Origin: an uncultured Clostridia bacterium
Lineage (GTDB): Bacteria > Bacillota > Clostridia > Christensenellales > Borkfalkiaceae
Direction: 5' to 3'
Length of the DNA: 46,136 nucleotides
NCBI GenBank assembly: GCA_944342055.1
Contig: CALVME010000095.1
Location: 1 to 46,136, forward strand
Part shown: positions 1-6,639 of the stretch, in pieces
Layout: each line of letters starts with the position of its first letter
Numbering within the stretch: position 1 is the first letter of the stretch
Made by a program: the position numbers and the translations under genes
The notes under the pieces: generated by a model
Databases searched by the model: none
What the model was told of the DNA's origin: nothing
Seen by the model: only the letters and a program-made list of their open reading frames with translations

Positions 1-327
1 TTTTTGTCCAAACTTTGGGGTTCACTTCAAAACTTTCATGACGGCTTTTTGGTCATGATTCTGACACACGGCTATTTTGACGAGCAAAGCGATGCCGAGT
101 TTGAGCGTCTCTACGGCGCGGTGCGCACGGGCTTGGATCTGAAAATCCGTCGGGCGTTCGACGCGGCGCAAGCGTTCCGGAAGGCAGAGGCTGCGCTTTT
201 GGAGCTGGAGGCGGAGGAGCAAGAAGCCTTAGCGGAGGAAGAGACTGAAAAAGAAAACGAATTCTCCGAGGAAGAGGCGGAGAAGGAAGAAGAAATTGAA
301 CGGACGAATGTGGACGGTCAAGAATAA
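1..327 (+). CDS. Unknown acidic protein, 5'-truncated by the window edge
   Basis: The frame is open from the first base, so this is the C-terminal part of a gene starting outside the window. An in-frame TTG at 4 and ATG at 55 exist, but neither has a ribosome binding site. About the first 65 residues look like a folded helical segment. From about residue 66 on the chain is almost only Glu, Ala and Lys, a highly charged tail that would form a helix or be disordered. It ends 18 bases before the LemA-family gene, with the LemA ribosome site in the gap, so the two are probably co-transcribed. I do not recognise the family. Confidence 0.55.
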   Translation, partial: FLSKLWGSLQNFHDGFLVMILTHGYFDEQSDAEFERLYGAVRTGLDLKIRRAFDAAQAFRKAEAALLELEAEEQEALAEEETEKENEFSEEEAEKEEEIERTNVDGQE

Positions 328-345
328 ATCGAAAAGGAGAGAATT

Positions 346-1014
346 ATGGCAAATGAATTGGATGAAGTGAACGGACCGATCAACGGACAGGGGCGTGACG
401 TTGCAGTAATCGAAAAACAGATTCCCGTGAAAGTAGGCGCGGGGTCAAAGATATTCGAAGTGCTTTTGTGGGTGTTGGGCATTGTTCCCGGGCTGATTTT
501 TCTGATCTGCAAGATCAAAGCAGGAGAATATCTTTCGCAATTGCAACAAAAAGTGCAGCACGATGCCTCCCAGATCGATAATTATCTTGAACAGCGCGTC
601 GTCATCTTGCAGAACTGCGCAAAGCTTGTGGATAAGGCGATTGCGCTCGACGAAGAGACAATGACGAAGATTGCCGCATATCGTTCCGGCGCACGCGCAG
701 AGGACGACGGCATGCGGAATGGGATCGCTCAAAAGGCAGAGCTGCTTGACAGAAGTATCAACGTCGCGTTTGAACAATATCCCGAGCTGAAAGCGCACGA
801 GGCGATTGCGGAAGCGATGCGGCAGAACAGCTATCTGCAAAAGGAAATCACTGCGGCGCGGGAGGTGTACAACGACACCGTAAATGTATGGAATCGCGAT
901 ATTTTTTCTTGGCCGACAAACATGATCGTCGCGGCGCGCAGAGGATATACCACGCGCATTCCGTTCAGCATCGCAAAAGAGAGAAAGGAACAGGCAAAGG
1001 GCGTATTCTTTTGA
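346..1014 (+). CDS. LemA family protein
   Basis: A 222-residue protein with one membrane segment at about residues 37-56, followed by a long helical domain. The C-terminal part carries the family hallmark: a YNDTVNVWN segment followed by FSWPTNMIVAARRGY, matching the LemA pattern of a Tyr-Asn pair, a Phe/Pro turn and an aliphatic-Ala-Gly stretch. LemA proteins are membrane-anchored helical-bundle proteins of poorly defined role. The start is set by AAAGGAGAG about 8 bases upstream of ATG. The N-terminus before the membrane segment is about 36 residues, longer than in the compact LemA form, where the anchor is near residue 5. A hairpin terminator follows. Confidence 0.8.
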   Translation: MANELDEVNGPINGQGRDVAVIEKQIPVKVGAGSKIFEVLLWVLGIVPGLIFLICKIKAGEYLSQLQQKVQHDASQIDNYLEQRVVILQNCAKLVDKAIALDEETMTKIAAYRSGARAEDDGMRNGIAQKAELLDRSINVAFEQYPELKAHEAIAEAMRQNSYLQKEITAAREVYNDTVNVWNRDIFSWPTNMIVAARRGYTTRIPFSIAKERKEQAKGVFF

Positions 1015-1077
1015 TGCCCGCTTATAAAACTTATGCAGCGTTTGGTTTGCGCGATCGCTTGCGTTGCCCGAATATAG

Positions 1078-1113
1078 ATATTCCCCGCTCGTTTCTGAGC
1101 GGGGAATATTTTT
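1078..1113 (+). terminator. Rho-independent terminator after the LemA gene
   Basis: A 13-bp perfect stem (ATATTCCCCGCTC and its complement) with a 6-base loop, followed by T residues. It lies between the convergent LemA gene and the P-loop/GNAT gene. The stem also reads on the minus strand but with a poorer T tail. Confidence 0.85.
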
Positions 1114-1130
1114 AGTGGATTGAATTCGGT

Positions 1131-2153
1131 TCATGTTTGCAGGCGGTAGATGAGATGCGGCATCTCTTTCCCGTCGAAGCGCTTGACGCATTCGCCGCAT
1201 ATCTGCATGCCGAGCCTCTCCGCGACCCTTCGGCTGGCAAGGTTTTCGGGTCGGATATCCGCGACGATCTCCGTCTTTCCAAGTTCGCGGAATGCGTAAT
1301 CGAGCATCGCCTTTGCCCCTTCCGTGGCGTAACCTTTTCCCCATTCCTCTCTTCTGAGCATGTAGCCGATTCCCGTATAAGCTTTCCCTGCGAGCGTCTC
1401 TTCGAGCAGTCCGATCTGACCGACCGTCTTTCCCGTTTTCTTCTCGATCGCAAGAAAGTAGTCGTATCCGAACTTGCGATAGTTTTCCCGCCTCTTTTTG
1501 ATCCAGGCGCGCACTTCTTCGTCCGCGAAGGGGCGTTCCCACGCATAAGTGACGGCAGGGTCTTGCAGCATCTCGCAAAGATATGAAAAATCGGAAGGGC
1601 GGATGCGGCGAAAGATCATCCGATCGCTCTCGGCAACGACGGCAGGGTCGACTGAGATTCGGTATCGTTTGTCGATCAGAACGGGGCGGACTCCGCATTC
1701 GTCGCACATCTTTGCGTATCGCCTGTTTTCCTTGCGGAGAAAATCAAAGTCACATACATCGCCCTCCGTGCGGAGCTCTGCGGCGCAGGCGTATTTTTTT
1801 ACGTTGCCGAAATGCTCCTTAAGATAGGCATCCGTCATGACCAGACAGTAGAGCTTTATATGCGGCAGATATTTAGGAGAAAATTCCTTTCTGAGCCCGA
1901 GCGGCATGTAACATCCCTCTACGATGAGGTCTTGCCCGTTTTCAATGGCGGTTTTGATGATCTCTTTGACGACGGGCCAAAGGTATGCCTCGAGCGCTTC
2001 GTCGTCCAGCGGCGTGAGCGTCGTGTATTTGCTGCGAATGAGCCCCATCTTGATCAGATCGACGGAAAGGTAGGGAATGCGATATTTTCTGAGAAGTTTT
2101 TGCGCGAGCACGGTCTTTCCCGTGTGCGAAGCGCCTGTGATGATACAAATCAT
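1131..2153 (-). CDS. P-loop nucleotide-binding/kinase-like domain fused to a GNAT acetyltransferase
   Basis: A 340-residue two-domain protein. The N-terminus opens directly with a Walker A loop (GASHTGKT, residues 7-14). The domain runs to about residue 175 and resembles small-molecule kinases or 2-phosphoglycerate-kinase-like P-loop proteins. The rest (about 178-340) is a GNAT domain of the RimJ/RimL type: an FRRIRPSDF opening, the acetyl-CoA-binding turn in REEWGKGYATEGAK, and an ASRRVAERLGM helix. The ATG at 2151-2153 was chosen because the P-loop starts right behind it and a promoter lies just upstream; the frame is open for another 112 codons upstream without homology. Substrate unknown. 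Such fusions may modify and phosphorylate one small molecule, but that is inference. Confidence 0.75.
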   Translation of the reverse strand: MICIITGASHTGKTVLAQKLLRKYRIPYLSVDLIKMGLIRSKYTTLTPLDDEALEAYLWPVVKEIIKTAIENGQDLIVEGCYMPLGLRKEFSPKYLPHIKLYCLVMTDAYLKEHFGNVKKYACAAELRTEGDVCDFDFLRKENRRYAKMCDECGVRPVLIDKRYRISVDPAVVAESDRMIFRRIRPSDFSYLCEMLQDPAVTYAWERPFADEEVRAWIKKRRENYRKFGYDYFLAIEKKTGKTVGQIGLLEETLAGKAYTGIGYMLRREEWGKGYATEGAKAMLDYAFRELGKTEIVADIRPENLASRRVAERLGMQICGECVKRFDGKEMPHLIYRLQT

Positions 2154-2177
2154 GCTGACCCGCCTGAATTTTTTTAT

Positions 2178-2206
2178 ATTATAGCATGCTTTTCCTATCT
2201 TTGCAA
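2178..2206 (-). promoter_or_regulatory. Promoter of the P-loop/GNAT gene
   Basis: Read on the minus strand: TTGCAA, 17-base spacer, TATAAT preceded by TGC (extended -10). The -10 box ends about 24 bases before the ATG at 2153. Confidence 0.75.
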
Positions 2207-2280
2207 GAGCGGTTTTGAGCGGAAAAAGAACGAGTTTTGCGGCGGAGCGCATTGAACGGCATAACGGGGGACAAGGCGCA

Positions 2281-2286
2281 TATAAT
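2281..2286 (+). promoter_or_regulatory. -10 box of feoA, placed 5 bases before the ATG
   Basis: A perfect TATAAT lies at 2281-2286 and the feoA ATG at 2292, so initiation 6-7 bases downstream would fall on the start codon. No good -35 hexamer is seen at 16-18 bases spacing; a TTGAAC at 2252 is too far away. No SD precedes the ATG. Presumed leaderless or nearly leaderless transcript. Confidence 0.5.
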
Positions 2287-2291
2287 ACGGT

Positions 2292-2513
2292 ATGACCTTG
2301 AACGAATTGAAGATAGGGCAGTCGGCAAAGATATCGGCGCTCAAAACGAACGGGGAATTGCGAGAACGTCTGCGCGGCTTGCAATTGGGCGAGGGGACAG
2401 ACGTGCGGCTGATCCGCGTTTCGCTGAGAGGGGGAAGTTTTCTCGTCGAATCGGTTGGCAGGGTCTGTCTCCGAAAGGAAATCGCTCAAAAAATAGAGGT
2501 AAAACCGCTTTGA
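2292..2513 (+). CDS. feoA: FeoA family ferrous iron transport accessory protein
   Basis: A 73-residue SH3-like protein matching FeoA in length and pattern: LNELKIGQSAKISAL at the start, LRERLRGLQLGEGTDVRLI in the middle and a basic RGGSFLVESVGRVCLRKE strand pair near the end. FeoA acts in the cytoplasm with the membrane GTPase FeoB in Fe(II) uptake. It overlaps feoB: the feoB TTG start shares bases with the feoA TGA stop. No SD is visible; a TATAAT 5 bases before ATG suggests a leaderless message. The P-loop/GNAT gene is divergent. Confidence 0.85.
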   Translation: MTLNELKIGQSAKISALKTNGELRERLRGLQLGEGTDVRLIRVSLRGGSFLVESVGRVCLRKEIAQKIEVKPL

Positions 2514-4261
2514 ATATCGTATTGATCGGCAATCCGAATGCAGGCAAGACGACGCTTTTCAACGCATTGACGCATTCCTATCGCAAGACGGGAAACTGGC
2601 ACGGCGTGACCGTGGACGCATTTTCCAAGACAGTCAGGCGGGGCGGACTTGTCGCGACCGTCACGGACGCGCCGGGGCTGTACTCGCTCAGATACACTTC
2701 GCCCGAAGAAGAAGCCGCCGTAAGCGCCCTGAGCGGCGACGCCATCGTCGTGAACGTGATAGAGGCGTCTGCACTCGAGCGTTCGCTTGCGCTGACGCGG
2801 GAGCTCGCGTCGAAAGGGTGCCGCCTGATCGTCGCGCTCACCATGACTGACGAGCTGAAACGGCGTCAAGGAAAGATCGACGCAAAGAAACTTTCGGAAT
2901 GTTTGCGTGTGCCTGTCTTTGTCGCGGACGAAAAAAAAGGAAACGCCGCTTCGCTCTGGAAGCTCATTCTCTCGGACGCGGCGAGAACTCCCGTCGTTGC
3001 GGAAAAGATTCCGCCGTCCGTCTTTTCCTCGGGTACATACCGAGAGGGAAGATTTGAAAAACTTTGCTATCATCCCGTATTTTCCTTGATTTTCTTTTTC
3101 GCCTTTGTTGCATTTTCCTTCTGGTTTACGTTCGCCTCGGCGGCGCCCGGGGGGTGGCTCAAGGGCGGCGTAGAGGCGCTGTTTGCGCGGTTGGAGTCCG
3201 CCGCACGGGGCGCCATGTCGGACGAGCCTGAGGCGCTTCGCTCTTTTGTCTGCGACGGCATCATCCGAAGCGGGGGGAGCGTCCTGTCCTTTCTGCCGCA
3301 GATATTGTGTCTGCAATTTTGCCTGATATTGCTGGAGGAGAGCGGATATCTCTCCATTCTCTCCTTTGTGGCGGACGACCTCTTCGTCAGATTCGGACTG
3401 ACGGGCAGGACGGTGTTTTCCCTGCTGATGGGGTTCGGTTGTACCGCGGCGGCGATGCAGACGACAAAGACGTGTGATCGGTGCATGCAAAAAAAGCTCG
3501 CGCTCTGTCTGCCGTACTTTTCTTGTTCCGCAAAGCTGCCCGTCTATCTGACCGTCGTCTCCGCCTTCTTTGAACGGCCCTTCCTTCCCATACTCTGTCT
3601 CTATCTCGCGGGCGTCGCCATCGCGCTGATCGTCTCCGTGCTCTCGGGTGTATGCCCCGTCTCGCTCCCCGCCGAGGTCGCGCCTCTTCGCCTTCCCTCC
3701 GCAAAGAATGTGCTCAAATCCTTGTATTTCTCCGCAAAAAGTACTATAATGAAGACAGTGACCGTCGTGCTGGCGTTTTTGCTTCTGTCCTGGTTCCTCT
3801 CATCCTTCGATTTTTCCATGCATTACGGTGCGGAGCGTTCCATGCTCGCGAGCTTGTGTTCCGCGCTTCGCTTTCTCTTTTATCCGATGGGGATCCGCGA
3901 CTGGCGGTGCGTGTATGCGGCGCTCTCGGGGCTCGTCGCCAAAGAAAACGTGGCGGGATTGCTGCAGCTCTTTTATCCGGAAGGACTGCCGTTTACGTTG
4001 GCTTCCGCCGCGGCATTCGCGACGTTTGTGCTGACCTGTTCGCCCTGCGTCTCCGCGATCGCTTCCGTGGCGGAGGCGATCGGCATCCGCCTCGCTCTGC
4101 GCAACGCGCTTATACAAACCGTTACGGCGCTCGTGTTCGCGTATGCCGCTTACGGCTTCGTATCCCGTCCCTATCTCTTATTATTCCTTTTACCGGCAGG
4201 GTTTGCAATTGAAAGAATTTACCGTAGAAAAACCGCAAAGTCTCAGATCGTTTACCGATAA
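2510..4261 (+). CDS. feoB: FeoB-like ferrous iron transporter, divergent and short
   Basis: A 583-residue membrane GTPase. The start is TTG at 2510, overlapping the feoA stop (TTGA), because AGAGGT lies about 10 bases upstream and the G1 motif GNPNAGKT falls at residues 7-14. G3 is DAPG (53-56). G4 is TMTD (111-114) instead of the usual NxxD. The C-terminal half has the FeoB polytopic region with two gate-like segments: GFGC near residue 308 and CSAKLPVY near 341. The first gate reads GCTAAAM where FeoB normally has GCNVPA. The protein is shorter than typical FeoB (about 650-770 residues), with a reduced linker between GTPase and membrane parts. Fe(II) is the likely substrate, but the gate and G4 changes leave room for another metal. 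Confidence 0.85.
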   Translation: MNIVLIGNPNAGKTTLFNALTHSYRKTGNWHGVTVDAFSKTVRRGGLVATVTDAPGLYSLRYTSPEEEAAVSALSGDAIVVNVIEASALERSLALTRELASKGCRLIVALTMTDELKRRQGKIDAKKLSECLRVPVFVADEKKGNAASLWKLILSDAARTPVVAEKIPPSVFSSGTYREGRFEKLCYHPVFSLIFFFAFVAFSFWFTFASAAPGGWLKGGVEALFARLESAARGAMSDEPEALRSFVCDGIIRSGGSVLSFLPQILCLQFCLILLEESGYLSILSFVADDLFVRFGLTGRTVFSLLMGFGCTAAAMQTTKTCDRCMQKKLALCLPYFSCSAKLPVYLTVVSAFFERPFLPILCLYLAGVAIALIVSVLSGVCPVSLPAEVAPLRLPSAKNVLKSLYFSAKSTIMKTVTVVLAFLLLSWFLSSFDFSMHYGAERSMLASLCSALRFLFYPMGIRDWRCVYAALSGLVAKENVAGLLQLFYPEGLPFTLASAAAFATFVLTCSPCVSAIASVAEAIGIRLALRNALIQTVTALVFAYAAYGFVSRPYLLLFLLPAGFAIERIYRRKTAKSQIVYR

Positions 4262-5021
4262 CACCTATCCGCAAGGTTCGGTGTATTTGTCTGCGTTGCT
4301 TCGCGCCAAAGACGTGCGCGTCAACGGCGTGCGCGTCGGCAAGGACGTGCCGCTGCGGCGCGGCGACGTGGTCTCCTACTATACGACGAAAAAGCAGGAG
4401 GAGCGCAAGCTCTTCGACGTGCTCTATGAAGACGAGCATATCTGCGTTGCGGACAAGGACAGCGGGGTCAATGCCGAGGCGGTTTTTTCCGCCCTGCGAG
4501 AAGGGGGGGATTGCCGTTTCATACATCGGATCGATCGCAACACGCAGGGAATTTTGGTGTTTGCGCGCGGCGATGCGGCGGAGCGTGCGCTCCTTGCCGC
4601 CTTCCGTGAGAGAAGGGTGGAGAAGAAGTACGAGGCGATCTGCTTCGGCACGTTTCCAAAGCGCGAAGACGTCTTGACCGCCTATCTCAAGAAGGATGAA
4701 AAACGTGCGCTCGTCACCGTCTCTGCCGCGCCGATCGGGGATAAGATCGTCACGGAATATCGCGTAAAAGAAACGATCGGGGAATTGACGCGCATCGAAG
4801 TGATTCTCCATACGGGAAAGACGCATCAGATCCGCGCGCATCTCGCCTATATCGGGTGTCCGATCGCGGGGGATGAAAAATATGGCGATTCCGCCAGGAA
4901 TGCGCGTTATCATCTGACGCGGCAATGCCTGCTTGCAAAGGAGCTGACGCTCCACATTCCTTCGTTCAAGGCAGGGGAGACGGTCTTCCGTTCCCGCCGC
5001 ACGCTCGCTTTTCCGAACTGA
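4209..5021 (+). CDS. RluA-family pseudouridine synthase
   Basis: 270 residues from a TTG start at 4209, chosen because a GGCAGGG site lies 7-13 bases upstream and homology begins there (TTG at 4203 is the alternative). It overlaps the 3' end of feoB by 53 bases, implying translational coupling. An S4 RNA-binding domain (about residues 8-65, with VRVNGVRVGKDVPLRRGD) is followed by the catalytic domain with HRIDRNTQG, which holds the catalytic Asp of the HRLDxxTSG motif, and TGKTHQIRAHLAYIGCPIAGDEKYG near the end. It isomerises uridines in rRNA; RluC/RluD-type specificity cannot be told apart here. The link to iron genes is probably positional only. Confidence 0.9.
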   Translation: MKEFTVEKPQSLRSFTDNTYPQGSVYLSALLRAKDVRVNGVRVGKDVPLRRGDVVSYYTTKKQEERKLFDVLYEDEHICVADKDSGVNAEAVFSALREGGDCRFIHRIDRNTQGILVFARGDAAERALLAAFRERRVEKKYEAICFGTFPKREDVLTAYLKKDEKRALVTVSAAPIGDKIVTEYRVKETIGELTRIEVILHTGKTHQIRAHLAYIGCPIAGDEKYGDSARNARYHLTRQCLLAKELTLHIPSFKAGETVFRSRRTLAFPN

Positions 5022-5060
5022 ATTTTCGTCGATTTGACTATATAGAAATGAACAAAATAA

Positions 5061-5096
5061 GCCCGTGGCTCACTTTTTTGAGAGCCACGGGCTTTT
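5061..5096. terminator. Bidirectional terminator between convergent genes
   Basis: A 10-bp perfect stem GCCCGTGGCT/AGCCACGGGC with a 12-base loop, T residues on the right and A residues on the left, placed between the RluA gene (+) and the membrane protein gene (-). It should stop transcription from both sides. Confidence 0.85.
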
Positions 5097-5148
5097 CATT
5101 TCGTTGGAGTTATGATTTTCGGGAGCCAGCTCTCCGCATGCTGCGATA

Positions 5149-5895
5149 TCAGGCCTTTTTGTCACAGTACATGAAGATCGGCAACAAAACGGGGAATACC
5201 AAGAGGCACATAAACGGATTTGCGACCGTTTCAAATACAATAAATGCCGCACATATTGCGAGCTTGATGAGAAAGGCTATGCAATGAATGATCAATGCCG
5301 GCTTAGAGGCTCCGCTCTGAAAAGACGTTACCGTTTTTTGACCGTTGGTATTCGTTGTCACCAAGACGTATTTTTTGTCTTCGTGGCTGATGTCTCTTTC
5401 AACGGCGGAAGTGAGATTCGTGACATAAGAGAGAATTTTCCAGACAAGGCTTGTAATGCCGATCTTTGTGATCACTGCATAGATAATGGTGGCAAAATAA
5501 TATACGAAATAGATAAAAATTGCCATATCGATCCATTCTGTCAGTTCTTCGAGCTCAAAGGGATTGACGAGCGGACCGCCGTCAATGGTCTTGAAATATC
5601 CGTATCCCAACAAGCCAACCCAGAAGAGCAGCAAACCCCAATAGATAACGACAGAACTTATGAGCAATCTCTTGTCTTTGGCAAACATCCGCTCGCCTTC
5701 ATCGTCGTTGTATGCGCGGCTTCTGAGGTCGTTGCGGTATGCCCTTCTGGAGAGGAGCACGATGCAAAGCTCAATGAGTCCGCATCCGACGAAGATAGCG
5801 GCGGCGATAAGCGGATGATCTATCATCCATCCGATGACACTTCAAAGAAAGTCGAAGAAGTTAAAGCTCTCGCTTGCAAGTATTAAGTTACGCAT
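5149..5895 (-). CDS. Unknown multi-pass membrane protein, with an in-frame TGA near its best start
   Basis: The long open part (5149-5826, 225 residues) has about five membrane segments (near 5-26, 55-78, 98-119, 180-204 and 206-221) and a soluble stretch around 125-175. I recognise no family. Its own ATG at 5826 has no SD. 69 bases upstream, in the same frame, ATG 5895 has a strong AAAGGAG site 6-7 bases before it and a promoter behind it, but that frame meets TGA at 5842-5844 after 17 codons (ending NFFDFL). Beyond the TGA it continues SVIGWMIDHPL without a break. The simplest reading is a nonsense mutation of a Trp codon; readthrough or a restart at 5826 are alternatives. Coordinates span the presumed original gene. 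Confidence 0.6.
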
Positions 5896-6032
5896 GATTT
5901 TTCTCCTTTGTGATTGTTTTACTCCAACAATTGGCGGGTTATACCGACAAATGCCTTTTCAGATGGGGAATCGGATGAAAGATCAGAAGCAAGAACAACG
6001 CAATATCGTCGTTTTCCGATATGGTTTTTGTC

Positions 6033-6062
6033 AGTATAGCATGAATTGCGATAAATTGTCAA
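6033..6062 (-). promoter_or_regulatory. Promoter of the unknown membrane protein gene
   Basis: On the minus strand: TTGACA, 18-base spacer, TATACT preceded by TGC. The leader to the ATG at 5895 would be about 130 bases. The rest of 5896-6216 shows nothing else I can name. Confidence 0.75.
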
Positions 6063-6216
6063 TAAGCTTCTTTGATTTTTTGTGCGAAAAATTCAAAAAA
6101 TATCCATAAATGATAGTTCTTTTCATGTTTTCAGATTGATTGCCATACAATCGTTTCCTGCAGTTTCTCAGCCAAAATTAAATTTGTGATAACGATCAAA
6201 AAACGCAAAAAAACAC

Positions 6217-6245
6217 TTGACAATGTGCAATGAATATATTATAAT
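6217..6245 (+). promoter_or_regulatory. Promoter of the arsR-type/P-type ATPase operon
   Basis: Consensus TTGACA (6217-6222), 17-base spacer, TATAAT (6240-6245). The operator palindrome overlaps the end of the -10 box and the start point, so a bound repressor would block RNA polymerase. Confidence 0.9.
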
Positions 6246-6263
6246 ATGAATACCTATTCATAT
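6244..6263. promoter_or_regulatory. ArsR/SmtB-type operator
   Basis: A perfect 9-2-9 inverted repeat, ATATGAATA-CC-TATTCATAT. ArsR/SmtB metal sensors such as CzrA, CadC and SmtB bind imperfect 12-2-12 repeats containing TGAA/TTCA half-sites; this site has the same core and 2-base centre. It lies 20 bases before the ArsR-type gene, predicting autoregulation relieved by metal. Confidence 0.85.
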
Positions 6264-6282
6264 AATAACGGAGAAAACAGCA

Positions 6283-6636
6283 ATGGATATTTGCGATCAC
6301 GAAAGGGAACACGAGGAAGCGCTCAAGCGCCTGCGCGCTACGGCGCTGTCGGAGGAAGATCTTGCGATCATGTGCAATCTCTTCAAGTTGCTCGGCGATC
6401 CGTCGCGCATGAAGATCATTCTCGCATTGACGGAAGGGGAACTGTGTGTCTATCATATCGTCGAGGCGGTCGGAGGCAACCAGAGCGCCGTGAGCCATCA
6501 GCTCCGCGTGCTCAAGGACAATCGGCTCGTCAAATCGCGCAGAGACGGGAAGAATATCGTCTATTCGTTTTACGATGAACACGTCTCGCGCATCATCGGG
6601 ATCGCGCTCGAACACGTCGTATGCGAGAAGGGGTAA
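6283..6636 (+). CDS. ArsR/SmtB-family metal-sensing repressor
   Basis: 117 residues with a winged helix: LFKLLGDPSRMKIILAL, then ELCVYHIVEAVGGNQSAVSHQLRVLKDNRLV as recognition helix and wing. The last helix carries Asp-x-His and, 11 residues on, His-x-x-Cys (DEH...EHVVC). This matches the alpha-5 metal site of CzrA/SmtB (Asp, His, His, His) with Cys in the last position. The N-terminus has Cys4, His6 and His10, possible extra ligands as in CadC/SmtB. The classic alpha-3 CVCDL cadmium site is reduced to one Cys (ELCVYH). It ends 3 bases before the P-type ATPase, its likely target, and an operator overlaps the shared promoter. Zn, Co or Cd sensing is likely; the metal cannot be fixed from sequence. 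Confidence 0.88.
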   Translation: MDICDHEREHEEALKRLRATALSEEDLAIMCNLFKLLGDPSRMKIILALTEGELCVYHIVEAVGGNQSAVSHQLRVLKDNRLVKSRRDGKNIVYSFYDEHVSRIIGIALEHVVCEKG

Positions 6637-6639
6637 AGC

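Noticed and set aside
445..1707. 420-codon open frame on the minus strand across the LemA gene
   Set aside because: It is antisense to clear genes, Arg/Cys-rich, low in complexity and without homology: a shadow of GC-biased codon use. The same holds for long antisense frames at 6196-7473, 25749-26975, 41041-42171 and 43712-44980.
5842..5844. Selenocysteine codon
   Set aside because: A hairpin follows, but it lacks a convincing bacterial SECIS shape, the position is inside a membrane-adjacent segment with no redox motif, and no Sec genes are seen in the window.
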